A stretch of 43,444 nucleotides of DNA from Lachnospiraceae bacterium. GTDB taxonomy: Bacteria > Bacillota > Clostridia > Lachnospirales > Lachnospiraceae. The stretch lies in NCBI GenBank assembly GCA_910575475.1, contig CAJTGD010000045.1, forward strand, positions 1 through 43,444, written 5' to 3'. The position numbers were made by a program, and so were the translations under genes. Under the pieces are notes generated by a model, which saw nothing but the letters and a program-made list of their open reading frames with translations, did not search any database and had not been told where the DNA came from. Below, piece after piece: positions 9,601 to 17,857 of this stretch (positions within the stretch are counted from its first letter, which is position 1; each line of letters begins with the position of its first letter).

Positions 9601-12600
9601 TGCCCTTGCCTCCCGGTATTCCTCCGGCGTCAGCGCCGCTTTCAGTTCCGCATATTCTGCCGCCCACGCTTCATTCTTATCGTCAAACGCCGCCGGGATG
9701 CCGCCCCATCCGACGAAATGTGATAAGGTTTCCTGTTCCTCCGGCGTGGCAAGGCGGTTTTCATACTCCAATGCTTTCAGGATGAGGATTGCGTCCATGT
9801 TGGCACGGAACTTCTGCTTTGGGCCTCCTGCGCCCAGGTCATCGTCGGTGATATGAAAATTTATCTTCTCCCGGCGTTCCAGCCCCGGTGACGGTTCTCC
9901 TGTCCCGTTATCCCTTCTGGACTGCCCGGAAGCCTGCCGGGTACTGCCGTTTCCGATCCCTCCAGCTCCCTCTATCCCATCTGCGGCAACAGGCTCTAAG
10001 GGGAGCCTGCGGTCTTTGCGGATATGGTTGATTTCCTCCAGATTCATCACGTGGCTTGTCAATGGATTGATCTCATTCCCAAATGCAGCCTGTTCATTGG
10101 CTGCCATCCGCTCCATCACGTCAGCAATCAGCTGCATCTGCTCCGGAGGGAACTCCGGGTTCAGCATAGGCACAAGGTTCAAACCTTTTTCAGCAGCTTC
10201 ATAGATAACATCCACCTGCTCCGGTGAAAAATCATCCAGATATACGTCTGCTTCCTCCATTGCAAGGAACAGCCTGTTTTCAATCAGACCGTATTCCTCA
10301 GTGTCCGGTTCCTCCTGCAATTCTTCCAGATTAGGAGCCGCTGCGCCCGTCTGAGGCAGCTCCGCTTCTTCTTCCTGCGTCTCCTGCTGTATAAAAGGGA
10401 TAAATTCCCCCACATACTCAAACAGCTCATGCTCCCCTGGGAGATAGTTCTTCCCCGTTTCCACGCACCGGAAAACATCTGCGGTTTTGTCTGTGCTTGC
10501 TTCATAAAAGCTGCTGTGCGAATACGGATGCTGCCCATCTTCATAATCAGATATGCCAAGTTCGTTATGCGATCTGGTATTCAGGATAATGTCCTGTGCG
10601 TTGAAGTTTTCCTGCAGTTTCCCAACAGCTTCAAAATGGAATCCCCCATACTCAAATATGCCGGGTTCTCTTTGCATAAGATCCGGTTCTGCGGATTTTG
10701 CGGAATCTGCGGTTTCTGCTTCTGCCGCCGTTTCCGCTTCCCGCATATTTTCCTTTGCTCCTTCTGGAAATGCCGCAATCTCCTGTAACTCTGCATCCAC
10801 CGCCATGCCTTTTGCCCACTCCGGCGCATCCGGGTCATTTTCATGCAAGGCAATGGCGTCCCGGCTGTCCACAAGGTAATCCTGGTACGTCCTCTGGAAA
10901 ATATCTTCCGCCATCCAGTCCCGGAAGTTATCCCAGTTCCCATAGGCTTCTGCCATAACGGGGGCGTTTTCCCTGTTGCGCACCATTAAATTGTCCAATT
11001 CTTCCTGGACAATATCATACGCCATATCTTCATCTACGTCCCTGGAACGGATGACATCATAGACTGCGCTGCTTTTAATGGCGGCAAGCGCAGTATACAG
11101 ACATTCTTTGTAAATAGCCCGGCTGTCCCTCCCTAATGCATTTCCGCCAATCAGCAGATGCCGGTTCAGTTCCGGGCAGACATCTAATCTCCCATCATAC
11201 GAATCAAGAAAGATTATACTTTCTTGATGGTCTGGATGTTCCATATCCTTTACCGATATGTGCTGATTCTTAATTTCTGTAATACGGTGTAACTTATCCG
11301 TATCCAGATATATAAAGTTCCCTACTGCGTAAGTGTACTTCCCGGTTTCGCCGGAGCCGCTGCTATCTTCTATCGGTTCCGCACTTTTAATTTCTGATTC
11401 TTCGTTTTTTTGCGGTTCTTTTGTTTCTTCCTGCTTTCCTGGCGTCTTTTCTGGGGCCATGAAATCAAAGAGGGATAACTGTCCTCCATTTTCAATCTGT
11501 ACTTCTTCTCTTTTCCTTTCCGGGAAAATCGTATATGTCCCTTCCACATATCCGTGAAGATCAGTAAGGATTTGTACCTTTTTCTCATAATCTTCAAAAT
11601 CTAATGGCAATTCCGCTATTGCTTCATCCATATGCCGCAATAAGCCTTCCTGCCCTTCTGGATTGTTCAGAAGACTCACCACATCGTCCCGGTGGGTAAA
11701 CATATCCGGATTTCCCGCCCAGGGACGTATCATATGGTCTGGAAGATGGTGATAGAAATTGACAACACGCCCCGCCATCCTTTCCCGTTCATAAACAGGC
11801 ATACGGGAATAATCGGACGGTTTCAGGTAATTGCCGTTTTCAATCAAAGCCACTACCCGTTTTGCCACTTTCGGCCATCTCAATAAGATTTCCACATCCG
11901 GCTCACTGTATGAGCCTCTCGCCAGCTTCAACCCCTTCCCGCTGTAATCCGCATGGGAATTGTCAGCGCCGGACAGCGCATGGCTCCGTCCGCCTATCCC
12001 ATAGCTTTCCTTAATAAAATCCGTTTTTTCCTTATCAGTCTTATCCTGTATAAAAAATGCGTAAGTGGAAAGCCGCCTGTCCGAATATGCGCCCCCTCCC
12101 TGCAGAAAAGCGTCAATCTCATCCTCTGTGATGAAAACCGGGTGTTCTTCCCATGCAAACCCTTCTCTTGCCTGGTAAGGTACAGCCTCCTTTGCAAACT
12201 TCTGGAACTGTGCAAGAATCCGTGTAGGATTATATAATTGGAATCGCATAATCCCATGATTTTCTTCATACGCCTCTGCAAGGCCTTCCAGGCGTTCTAT
12301 CAGGTCAGAGAGATATTCCGGCTGTGCGATCAGCTCTGACAGCCGTTCCACTTTATCAGGGAATCCGCCATAGAATACCTCCACATCTTCAAATACAAGC
12401 TCCGCAACGCCCTCTGCCATATCCTGATACATATAGGCAAGTGAGTTGGCGTGTTCCTTCAAAGCGTTATCCCTTGCGGCATCCAATACCACCTGCGGCG
12501 CATACTCCCCCTGTTTTAAAAGCTGGTGGATACGTCCGCACACATCTTCCCAGGATAAAAATACCTTATCCAGAATCCGGTCTGTCACCGTATGTCCTAC

Positions 12601-14145
12601 GGCAATCTGCATCCCCAGCTCATCATACCAGACAGAATATTCCTTGCCGTCTATGATAAGCCCGATGCCGCCTTTGCCATACTCCCTCCGGACAAATTCC
12701 GTATATTCCTCCGGCATCTGGTCTATCATAAAATTATAGATGATCCGGAGCTGGCTCCCATTCCGGTTGCCGCCGCTGCGCAGGACTTCATCTATCACCT
12801 CTGGAGAAATCGCAACCTCCCCGGCATAGAGTGCCTGCATCCGTCCCTCAATCTCCCTCTTCTGCTGTTCCACAGTCGGAAAATCGGGCAAAGATAAAGC
12901 AGAGGCTTCTTTCTCCTCTGCTTCACTCAAATCCTGTTCTGTTGTTTCCTCATTTAGCTGTATACCAATTCCTTCAAGATGCTCTCTTCCGCCATTGCCG
13001 TCAGTCCATTCATGTGCGCCGCCCACGCCATCTGGTCTTTCTCCTTGTCCGGGGCCGGGTATTTCAGAAGCAGCCCTTTCATCAGGACTTCCATCCTCTC
13101 CGTCGCTGCCTGCTCGATCTCCATCAAGTGCCTGTCCAGTTTCCCCGACAGCATCATGCTCTGATACCATCCCTTCCGGTTCTCTTTCAGGTATGTCCGG
13201 CGCAGCATCCCGTACTTCCCGATTGCCGCCTCTGGTTTCTCTATGGTCAGGTTCGGGAACAGGTAATCCCCTTTGCGGTGGTAAGTCAGTTCCATGCTCA
13301 TTTCCTCCTTCTTTGTTTTTGCTTTCACGCTTTAAAGCGTTAAATTCATTATAGCTGATTCCATTCTCTTTTGCAACCGTTTTCTGGGATTCTTCTATGA
13401 GAATCTTACGCACTGTCCGTCCAATATCCACAAGGACAGGCTCCACAAGCTGGCTTGTGGCATTTCCCAGGAAGGTAAGCACAGGCAGCGCATTGTAATC
13501 GGTGATTGCCGAAAAATCTTCTTCCTCCAGATACTCCATCGGGTCAAGGCCGCAGCGGACAGCCAGCGTATAAAAAGCGCTGTTCATCAAAAGCCGCCGG
13601 AACTCCACACGGATCGTGTCCTCGTCCAGCCCCTCTAAAAATGTCCCCTCTGTTTCATACAGAAGGCCGTCCATCACTTCCTCTAAGTTTTCTTCCGTCA
13701 ACTGGTGGGAAATTTCGGATAAGGCAGACGGCAGGTCTGCGCTGTCTGTCTCTGACAGTCCGTAAGCGTCCGCCAGATGGTCAAGGATATCCTTTTTCTG
13801 TGCATCCTCAATCTTCCACAGGTTTGGCGTCCTGCCGCCACGCACCATATGCGTGTCGGAAATATCGAATACATACCGCAGCCTCCGTGTCGGCCCGGTA
13901 TCGTCAATCAGTGCAATCCCCTTTGCCCCACGGTTCACCCACCGGTTCATCTTTCCATTCCACAGCTCCAGCGACGCACAGGCAGTCGCATCCGGGCGCT
14001 GTGCATGGATCAAAAGCGTATCTGGGAAGGAATAACGGTACAGCTTCGCCGCCGTGTCCAGATATCCCATCCAGTCCCGTGGGGAACTGGTGACAGCCTT
14101 TGCCTCATACTCCGCAAGCCCACGGATTTCATTTAACATTGCCAT
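6667..14145 (-). CDS. Giant N6-adenine methylase/helicase of ICE, C-terminally truncated
   Basis: This protein of about 2,490 residues is the very large ICE-encoded methylase-helicase. The N-terminus (MLNEIRGLAEYEAKAVTSS) resembles ArdC-like domains and is followed by several ICE accessory domains. Near 1,610 is an adenine-methylase core with the NVPFGAY form of the NPPF motif, after a GNVLEPSCGIGNFMG SAM-binding loop. Near 2,215 is a helicase motif I (GAGKT), and near 2,375 motif II (DESH). Such proteins are thought to protect or process element DNA on entry to a new host. Relatives continue with a second RecA-like lobe. Here the sequence ends soon after TSIEIAP with an unrelated tail (DLEVHKQIQGEIR) inside a terminator, so the helicase is probably inactive. 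The start at 14145 has GGAG six bases upstream; an ATG at 14157 is also possible. Confidence 0.88.
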   Translation of the reverse strand: MAMLNEIRGLAEYEAKAVTSSPRDWMGYLDTAAKLYRYSFPDTLLIHAQRPDATACASLELWNGKMNRWVNRGAKGIALIDDTGPTRRLRYVFDISDTHMVRGGRTPNLWKIEDAQKKDILDHLADAYGLSETDSADLPSALSEISHQLTEENLEEVMDGLLYETEGTFLEGLDEDTIRVEFRRLLMNSAFYTLAVRCGLDPMEYLEEEDFSAITDYNALPVLTFLGNATSQLVEPVLVDIGRTVRKILIEESQKTVAKENGISYNEFNALKRESKNKEGGNEHGTDLPPQRGLPVPEPDHRETRGGNREVRDAAPDIPEREPEGMVSEHDAVGETGQALDGDRAGSDGEDGSPDERAASEIPGPGQGERPDGVGGAHEWTDGNGGREHLEGIGIQLNEETTEQDLSEAEEKEASALSLPDFPTVEQQKREIEGRMQALYAGEVAISPEVIDEVLRSGGNRNGSQLRIIYNFMIDQMPEEYTEFVRREYGKGGIGLIIDGKEYSVWYDELGMQIAVGHTVTDRILDKVFLSWEDVCGRIHQLLKQGEYAPQVVLDAARDNALKEHANSLAYMYQDMAEGVAELVFEDVEVFYGGFPDKVERLSELIAQPEYLSDLIERLEGLAEAYEENHGIMRFQLYNPTRILAQFQKFAKEAVPYQAREGFAWEEHPVFITEDEIDAFLQGGGAYSDRRLSTYAFFIQDKTDKEKTDFIKESYGIGGRSHALSGADNSHADYSGKGLKLARGSYSEPDVEILLRWPKVAKRVVALIENGNYLKPSDYSRMPVYERERMAGRVVNFYHHLPDHMIRPWAGNPDMFTHRDDVVSLLNNPEGQEGLLRHMDEAIAELPLDFEDYEKKVQILTDLHGYVEGTYTIFPERKREEVQIENGGQLSLFDFMAPEKTPGKQEETKEPQKNEESEIKSAEPIEDSSGSGETGKYTYAVGNFIYLDTDKLHRITEIKNQHISVKDMEHPDHQESIIFLDSYDGRLDVCPELNRHLLIGGNALGRDSRAIYKECLYTALAAIKSSAVYDVIRSRDVDEDMAYDIVQEELDNLMVRNRENAPVMAEAYGNWDNFRDWMAEDIFQRTYQDYLVDSRDAIALHENDPDAPEWAKGMAVDAELQEIAAFPEGAKENMREAETAAEAETADSAKSAEPDLMQREPGIFEYGGFHFEAVGKLQENFNAQDIILNTRSHNELGISDYEDGQHPYSHSSFYEASTDKTADVFRCVETGKNYLPGEHELFEYVGEFIPFIQQETQEEEAELPQTGAAAPNLEELQEEPDTEEYGLIENRLFLAMEEADVYLDDFSPEQVDVIYEAAEKGLNLVPMLNPEFPPEQMQLIADVMERMAANEQAAFGNEINPLTSHVMNLEEINHIRKDRRLPLEPVAADGIEGAGGIGNGSTRQASGQSRRDNGTGEPSPGLERREKINFHITDDDLGAGGPKQKFRANMDAILILKALEYENRLATPEEQETLSHFVGWGGIPAAFDDKNEAWAAEYAELKAALTPEEYREARASTLNAFYTSPTVIKAMYEALGNMGLQRGNVLEPSCGIGNFMGLVPEPMDGLNMYGVELDSISGKIAKQLYQKNNISVQGFETAAYPDSFFDCVIGNVPFGAYKVADRRYDRHNFMIHDYFIAKSLDLVRPGGVVAVVTSSGTMDKQSASVRQYIANRADLIGAIRLPNNAFQRNAGTGVVADILFFQKRDRASLEQPDWVELGTTPEGHTVNSYFANHPEMVLGEFTTESTQYGKQETTVKPIEGAVLSEQLKEAVKHIQGTITEMELEDSELEETASSIPADPSIKNFSFANVDGKVYYRENSVMNLMELPALTTERVLGMIELRNLTQTLLQCQMEDGSDAEVAVLQKELNTQYDRFTAQYGLISSNANRRAFSQDSSYCLLSSLELVDEEGKLKRKADIFTKRTIRKAVPVTSVDTASEALAVSIGERAKVDVPFMAELSGRAESEVTEELAGVIFKNPLTDQWESSDEYLSGNVREKLTVAKQFAENNPEYGINVQALERVQPKDLEASEIEVRLGATWVDPAYITEFMGELFHTPGHLLGNQIDVKYAKVNGQWNISGKGADSRGNSLVTATYGTPRASGYRLLEDALNLKDTKIFDTVVEDGKEKRVLNKKETMIAQQKQEMIKEAFKEWIFRDIDRREDLCRKYNDLFNSIRPREYDGSHIQFAGMTPEITLMPHQKNAVAHILYGNNTLLAHCVGAGKTFQMIAAGMESRRLGLAQKNLYVVPNHLTEQWGSDFLRLYPGANVLVATKKDFEPANRKKFCSRIATGDYDAIIIGHSQFERIPLSRERQIAAIERQMNDITSAIEELAAEDGTRYTIKQMEKTRKTLETRLAKLNDQSRKDDVVTFEQLGVDRLFVDESHNYKNMFLYTKMRNVAGISQTDAQKSSDMFMKCQYLDEITGGKGVTFATGTPVSNSMVELYTIMRYLQYDTIQRMGLGHFDSWAAAFGETVTSIEIAPDLEVHKQIQGEIR
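12954..13295 (-). CDS. tnpV: TnpV-like protein encoded inside the methylase-helicase gene
   Basis: This 113-residue ORF lies wholly inside the giant gene, on the same strand but in another frame. It begins MELTYHRKGDYLFPNL and has the TnpV core IGKYGMLRRTYLKE. It ends ILKELVYS. The other TnpV at 36148-36525 has GDYYIPDL, IGKYGRMHREYLRE and VLHEMIYS in the same places. An AAGGAGG ribosome-binding site stands eight bases before the ATG at 13295 (an ATG two codons earlier is also possible). In the giant-protein frame the same DNA encodes low-complexity G/E/D/R-rich sequence, which suggests that the tnpV frame is the constrained one here. TnpV is a small transposon-associated protein of unknown function, possibly DNA-binding. 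Confidence 0.75.
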   Translation of the reverse strand: MELTYHRKGDYLFPNLTIEKPEAAIGKYGMLRRTYLKENRKGWYQSMMLSGKLDRHLMEIEQAATERMEVLMKGLLLKYPAPDKEKDQMAWAAHMNGLTAMAEESILKELVYS

Positions 14146-14183
14146 ATAAATCTCCATTCCGCCGCCTTTGGCTGGCGGCACAA

Positions 14184-14212
14184 ATAGTAATGAAAGTGGT
14201 TCACACTTTCAA
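14184..14212 (-). promoter_or_regulatory. Promoter with internal operator before the methylase-helicase
   Basis: Minus strand: TTGAAA (14207-14212), a 17-bp spacer and TACTAT (14184-14189), 27-40 bp before the candidate starts. A perfect inverted repeat with arms TGAAAGTG (14191-14198) and CACTTTCA (14204-14211) fills the spacer. A repressor bound there would block RNA polymerase. Confidence 0.5.
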
Positions 14213-14238
14213 GTTTTCGTGTTATAATAGATCCGATT

Positions 14239-14402
14239 TTATAAGGCATTCCCGGCATCAATGTCAGATGCCCCCACCCATTTGTTGTTGATGTGCAGGT
14301 GCGCCTCTTTTATCAAGGTGGGAATACTCTTATTCAGGTTCACAGTGTGAGCCTTGTTTTTGTGTCTATTTCACGTTTTTGGCTTAATTTACTTTCTTTC
14401 AC
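14239..14402 (-). CDS. Two tiny overlapping ORFs, possible leader or gene remnant
   Basis: In the 350-bp gap between topB and the helicase there is a GGAGG six bases before a GTG at 14402, which opens a 20-codon lysine-rich ORF (start KESKLSQKREIDTK). Its TGA overlaps a GTG at 14343. That opens a 34-codon ORF (NLNKSIPTLIKEAHLHINNK ... SDIDAGNAL) ending at 14239. The composition looks protein-like, and a frame change joins the two. It may be a degraded small ICE gene or a real pair of coupled leader peptides. I recognise no family. The rest of the gap holds only the helicase promoter and weak hairpins after topB. Confidence 0.35.
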
Positions 14403-14501
14403 ACTAAACCTCCATATAAAATACCGCCCCTGTGCCTGAAAGTTTTTTATCCAACAATACTTTTCCAGACACAAAAGCGGCATGTACCCTTATTCTGCTT
14501 T

Positions 14502-16627
14502 TTATTTCTGTTTTCCACTGCCTTTGCCGGATTTCCCGCTTCCCTTTTTCTTCGGAAATTCCAGGCTGAAATTCGCACGTCCATCCTCTGCCGTCATCAA
14601 CAGGTCTGCCGCAAAGGTTCTCCCTGTTTTCTGTGAATAGAGATCCTTCACATGGGTACGCCCCTTCTCCAGCAGCTCTGCCGCCATCTTCTTATCCACC
14701 AGTTTTTTCATACCGGATAGATAGCGGTTCTCCTTCCACAAGGAGAAAGCACATTCCCGGTTACTGCAGTAAAAGTTCTTCTTTCCCTCATACACAGGAT
14801 TCCCGCATACCGGGCAGATTCCAACACTTTCCCTCTGATGGAAACGGCCCTGTTCTTCCCCGGATATGGCGCTGCAGCCTGCAATCATCGTATCAATCAA
14901 ATCTGTAATCTCCCGCAAAAACTCCCGGCTGTCCATCTGCCCTTTCTCAATCAGGAGCAGTTTATTTTCCCATTCCGCAGTCATAGATGCAGACTTTAGG
15001 TAATCCGGCAGCGCCGCAATCAGTTCCTTCCCGTCTGCAGTCGGGAGGATCTGCTTCCCGTTCCGCTTTGCATAGCCGGAGGAAACCAGCTTTTCCAGAA
15101 TGGATGCCCTGGTTGCAGGCGTGCCAAGTCCCTTTTTCTCTGTATCTTCATCAAAATCCTGATTCCCGGCCCGTTCCATCGCTAAAAGCAGTGTGTCCTC
15201 GCTGTACGGCTTCGGAGCTGATGTGAAATGCCTGCTCTTCTCTGCACGGACTTCTGCAATCTCCATCCCTTCCCGCAATCCTCCCGGAATGGAGAATGTG
15301 TCATCTGTTTTGCCTTTATCCGCTGGCTTTCCTTTTTGCACAGCATTACGGAAGGCTTCTTCAATGCCTTTAAACCCTGGCTGGACTGTTGCCTTCCCTT
15401 TTGCGGAGAACTCATGCCCCTCACACAATGCTGTGACTGTTGTTTCCTCATAAATGCATTCTTCGGATACTGCCTGTGCCAGACGCTGCCCGATCAGACG
15501 GAAGATATTCCGCTGCCGTTCTGATAATTCTTCAAAATCCTGCCCTAGCGCCTCTTTTGTCGGTAACAGTGCATGGTGGTCGGAAACTTTATCATTATTG
15601 ATAATGCGCCCTATATTCTCCCCGATAGATTCTCCCTGTAAGAAAGGCAATAACTCAGGTAACAGCTCTAACAATTCTAAAGCTGTCTGCTCCATATCTG
15701 CTGTAATGTACTGGCTGTCCGTCCGGGGATAGGTGACTAACTTTGCTTCATACAGTTCCTGCAGCTCCCTTAATGTTTCCTGCGCCGTATATCCAAAGAA
15801 ACTGTTTGCCTCCCTCTGCAGCGTGGTAAGATCATAGAGTTTCGGCGGCTGGCTCTTCTTCTGGATTTTCTCCACTTTGCGGATAACTGCGGATTTCCCA
15901 TTGCATTTTTCAGCCAGGGCAATGCTTTCCGCTTCATCCTTAATAGATTCTGATATGACACGAATCCCATCCCCCTCAACCGCCACCTTGTAATAGGCTT
16001 CCTTCACAAACCCGTCAATGGCATCCTGCCGCTCCACCAGCATTGCCAGCGTGGGTGTCTGGACACGCCCCACCGTCAATCGCTTATAATATTTTGTGGT
16101 AAATGCCCTGGTTGCATTCATTCCGATCAGCCAGTCCGCTTTTGCCCTGCATATGGAGGCTTCGCAAAGGTTCTTGTATTCCTCCCCATCTTTCAGATTG
16201 GCAAACCCTTCCCGGATTGCGCTGTCCTCCATAGAACTGATCCACAGCCGCCTGACCGGGATTTTGCTGCCCGACAGGTCATAGACACGCTTGAAGATCA
16301 GTTCCCCTTCCCGGCCTGCGTCACAGGCATTCACCACATAATCCAGATTACTCCGGTTCAGCAGCTTTTTTAAGACTGCAAACTGCTTTTTCTTATCTTT
16401 TGCAACGGCCAACTCCCACTGCCCCGGCACGATGGGCAGGTCTGCAAACTCCCATTTCCCATATCTGGAATCATAATAATCAGGGGAAGCATACTCGGCC
16501 AGATGCCCCAGGCACCAGCTTACAATACAGTCTTCCCCTGAAGATAGCCGTCCTCCCGTTCCGTAACGGAAAGAATCCTGGCCAGGCTCTGTGATACGCT
16601 CGGTTTTTCGGCAATGACCAAAAACAT
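14502..16627 (-). CDS. topB: TopB-type DNA topoisomerase (type IA), frameshifted near N-terminus
   Basis: This is a type IA topoisomerase that would relax or decatenate element DNA during transfer. The start at 16627 gives MFLVIAEKPSVSQSLARIL, the expected Toprim opening, and its ATG overlaps the preceding stop as TAATG. After DGYLQG the frame is lost at a run of four Cs on the plus strand (16535-16538). One extra G on the coding strand would restore the usual DGYLQGEDCIVSWC and give a protein of about 708 residues. The remaining frame runs intact to 14502 with the active-site tyrosine in VTYPRTDSQY and a zinc ribbon (CPVCGNPVYEGKKNFYC). Either the gene is broken or one base was missed in sequencing. 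A longer start at 16721 in the second frame gives an unrelated N-terminus and is not credible. Confidence 0.85.
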
Positions 16628-17373
16628 TATTCATCATCCTCCTCTTCTTCCTCAGAATCGTCCTGCTCCTCATTGATATATGCACCGCCGTAAAATTCCA
16701 AATCCTCATTGTCTTCTTCATCCTCGTCCTGCCTTGGTTTCACCACTTTAAAATAATAATATCCGCCGATGCCGCCAGCCAAAAGTACAATCACCGCAAG
16801 CAGGGCGCCCGTATTCGTGCCGCCTTCCTTTTCTTTCGGCTCTGTCTCCATTTCTGGTTCTTCCGGTACAGACGGCTTTTCTGTTTCCGGGATGATTACG
16901 GAAGGCTGCTCCTGCTTTGGGTCTTCCTTTGTTTCCCCAATAAATTCTGCCAGGTCATTTTCATCAATCATGGACAGCATATAGACATTCTCCGTATTGT
17001 TGGAGCGGTCTAACACCATGAAAAAGGTATTGCCGTTCTTAGTCTGCACAGTTAAAAACTGCTTGCTTTCATCGTCTGCCATATCGTCCACCAACTGCCC
17101 GTTCCCAGGCACAGAAAACGGCGTCCCCTGCACCCTGCCCTGTGATTCTTCCTCTTCTGGTTCTTCTGTGTCTGACGGTTCCTCTGCAATCGGCGCATCC
17201 TCCGGATCTCCGTTTTCCACGCTGCTATTTCCTGTCGCTGTCCCAACATTTGCGGTGTCGGCTTCCGTCTGCCCTGCACTGTCCGTATAGGCAAATGCAG
17301 GCATGGCCGCAGAGAACATCATCCCCACGACCATCGTAATTACCATCAGATATTTTTTAATCTTATCTTTCAT
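16627..17373 (-). CDS. DUF4366 membrane-anchored conjugation protein
   Basis: This 248-residue exported protein starts MKDKIKKYLMVITMVVG and has a signal peptide ending near AMPAFA. An acidic, proline/glutamate-rich extracellular region follows, then one transmembrane helix (TGALLAVIVLLAGGIGGYYYF) and a short, very acidic cytoplasmic tail. This matches the DUF4366 proteins of Firmicute ICEs, of unknown biochemical role but constant in the conjugation operon. The start at 17373 overlaps the DUF4315 stop as TAATG behind a GGAGGGAGG site. The same frame continues open upstream to 17796, but there it runs through the DUF4315 gene and has no meaning. The next gene, topB, is joined by another TAATG. 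Confidence 0.85.
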   Translation of the reverse strand: MKDKIKKYLMVITMVVGMMFSAAMPAFAYTDSAGQTEADTANVGTATGNSSVENGDPEDAPIAEEPSDTEEPEEEESQGRVQGTPFSVPGNGQLVDDMADDESKQFLTVQTKNGNTFFMVLDRSNNTENVYMLSMIDENDLAEFIGETKEDPKQEQPSVIIPETEKPSVPEEPEMETEPKEKEGGTNTGALLAVIVLLAGGIGGYYYFKVVKPRQDEDEEDNEDLEFYGGAYINEEQDDSEEEEEDDE

Positions 17374-17771
17374 TATATAAATCCTCCCTCCGTTGCCGCA
17401 TCCTCCGGCAGTCCCTGTCCTGCAGATAACTCCCCTGCTATGTTTTCTGTTGTTTCTGCCGCATTCTCCGTTGTTTCCGTCATGCTTTCTGCTGATCCGG
17501 CCAGTTTCTCCGATTCCATGCTTTCTTCGCTGCCAGAATCCATATCTGTTCCCGGCTTCTCGGAAAATACCACCGTCCCCTGCTGTATGCCCTCCAGGAC
17601 AGACAGCAGTTCCCAGCTTCCAAGCCGCATGGAATGGACGCTCTTTAATATCTCCGCATCCTCCAGCATTTCCCTCTGGACGTTCAGCTCTCCCAAATGC
17701 TCCTGCCATGCGGCAATCTTCTTTTCCGTTTTCTGGATTTCGTCCAGGACACGCCGCAGCTTTTTGTTCAT
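17373..17771 (-). CDS. DUF4315 coiled-coil protein
   Basis: This 132-residue protein starts MNKKLRRVLDEIQKTEKKIA. Residues 1-45 have heptad spacing typical of a coiled coil, and the C-terminus is acidic and low in complexity. It matches the DUF4315 family that always neighbours DUF4366 in these elements. It is probably cytoplasmic and may act as an adaptor in the transfer machinery, but no activity is known. GGGGTGG before the ATG serves as ribosome-binding site. Confidence 0.85.
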   Translation of the reverse strand: MNKKLRRVLDEIQKTEKKIAAWQEHLGELNVQREMLEDAEILKSVHSMRLGSWELLSVLEGIQQGTVVFSEKPGTDMDSGSEESMESEKLAGSAESMTETTENAAETTENIAGELSAGQGLPEDAATEGGFI

Positions 17772-17857
17772 ATCGCCACCCCATTTTCTTTATCAAATAT
17801 AATTGTCATTGTTCATGCGTTTTTATCAAACTTTATTGTCTCTCCAAAACTGTATTT

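Noticed and set aside
12831..13343. 170-codon plus-strand ORF opposite the tnpV region
   Set aside because: It is proline/histidine/leucine-rich antisense sequence with no start signal, a shadow of the two overlapping minus-strand frames.
6667..14145. Type II restriction-modification system
   Set aside because: The methylase motif is part of a giant ICE methylase-helicase; no restriction endonuclease gene is nearby.
16628..16721. Upstream start giving a 739-residue topoisomerase
   Set aside because: Its N-terminus overlaps the DUF4366 gene and does not resemble a Toprim domain. The canonical start is at 16627 in the other frame.
17374..17796. N-terminal extension of the DUF4366 frame
   Set aside because: It duplicates the DUF4315 gene in another frame. 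The signal peptide and ribosome-binding site support the start at 17373.
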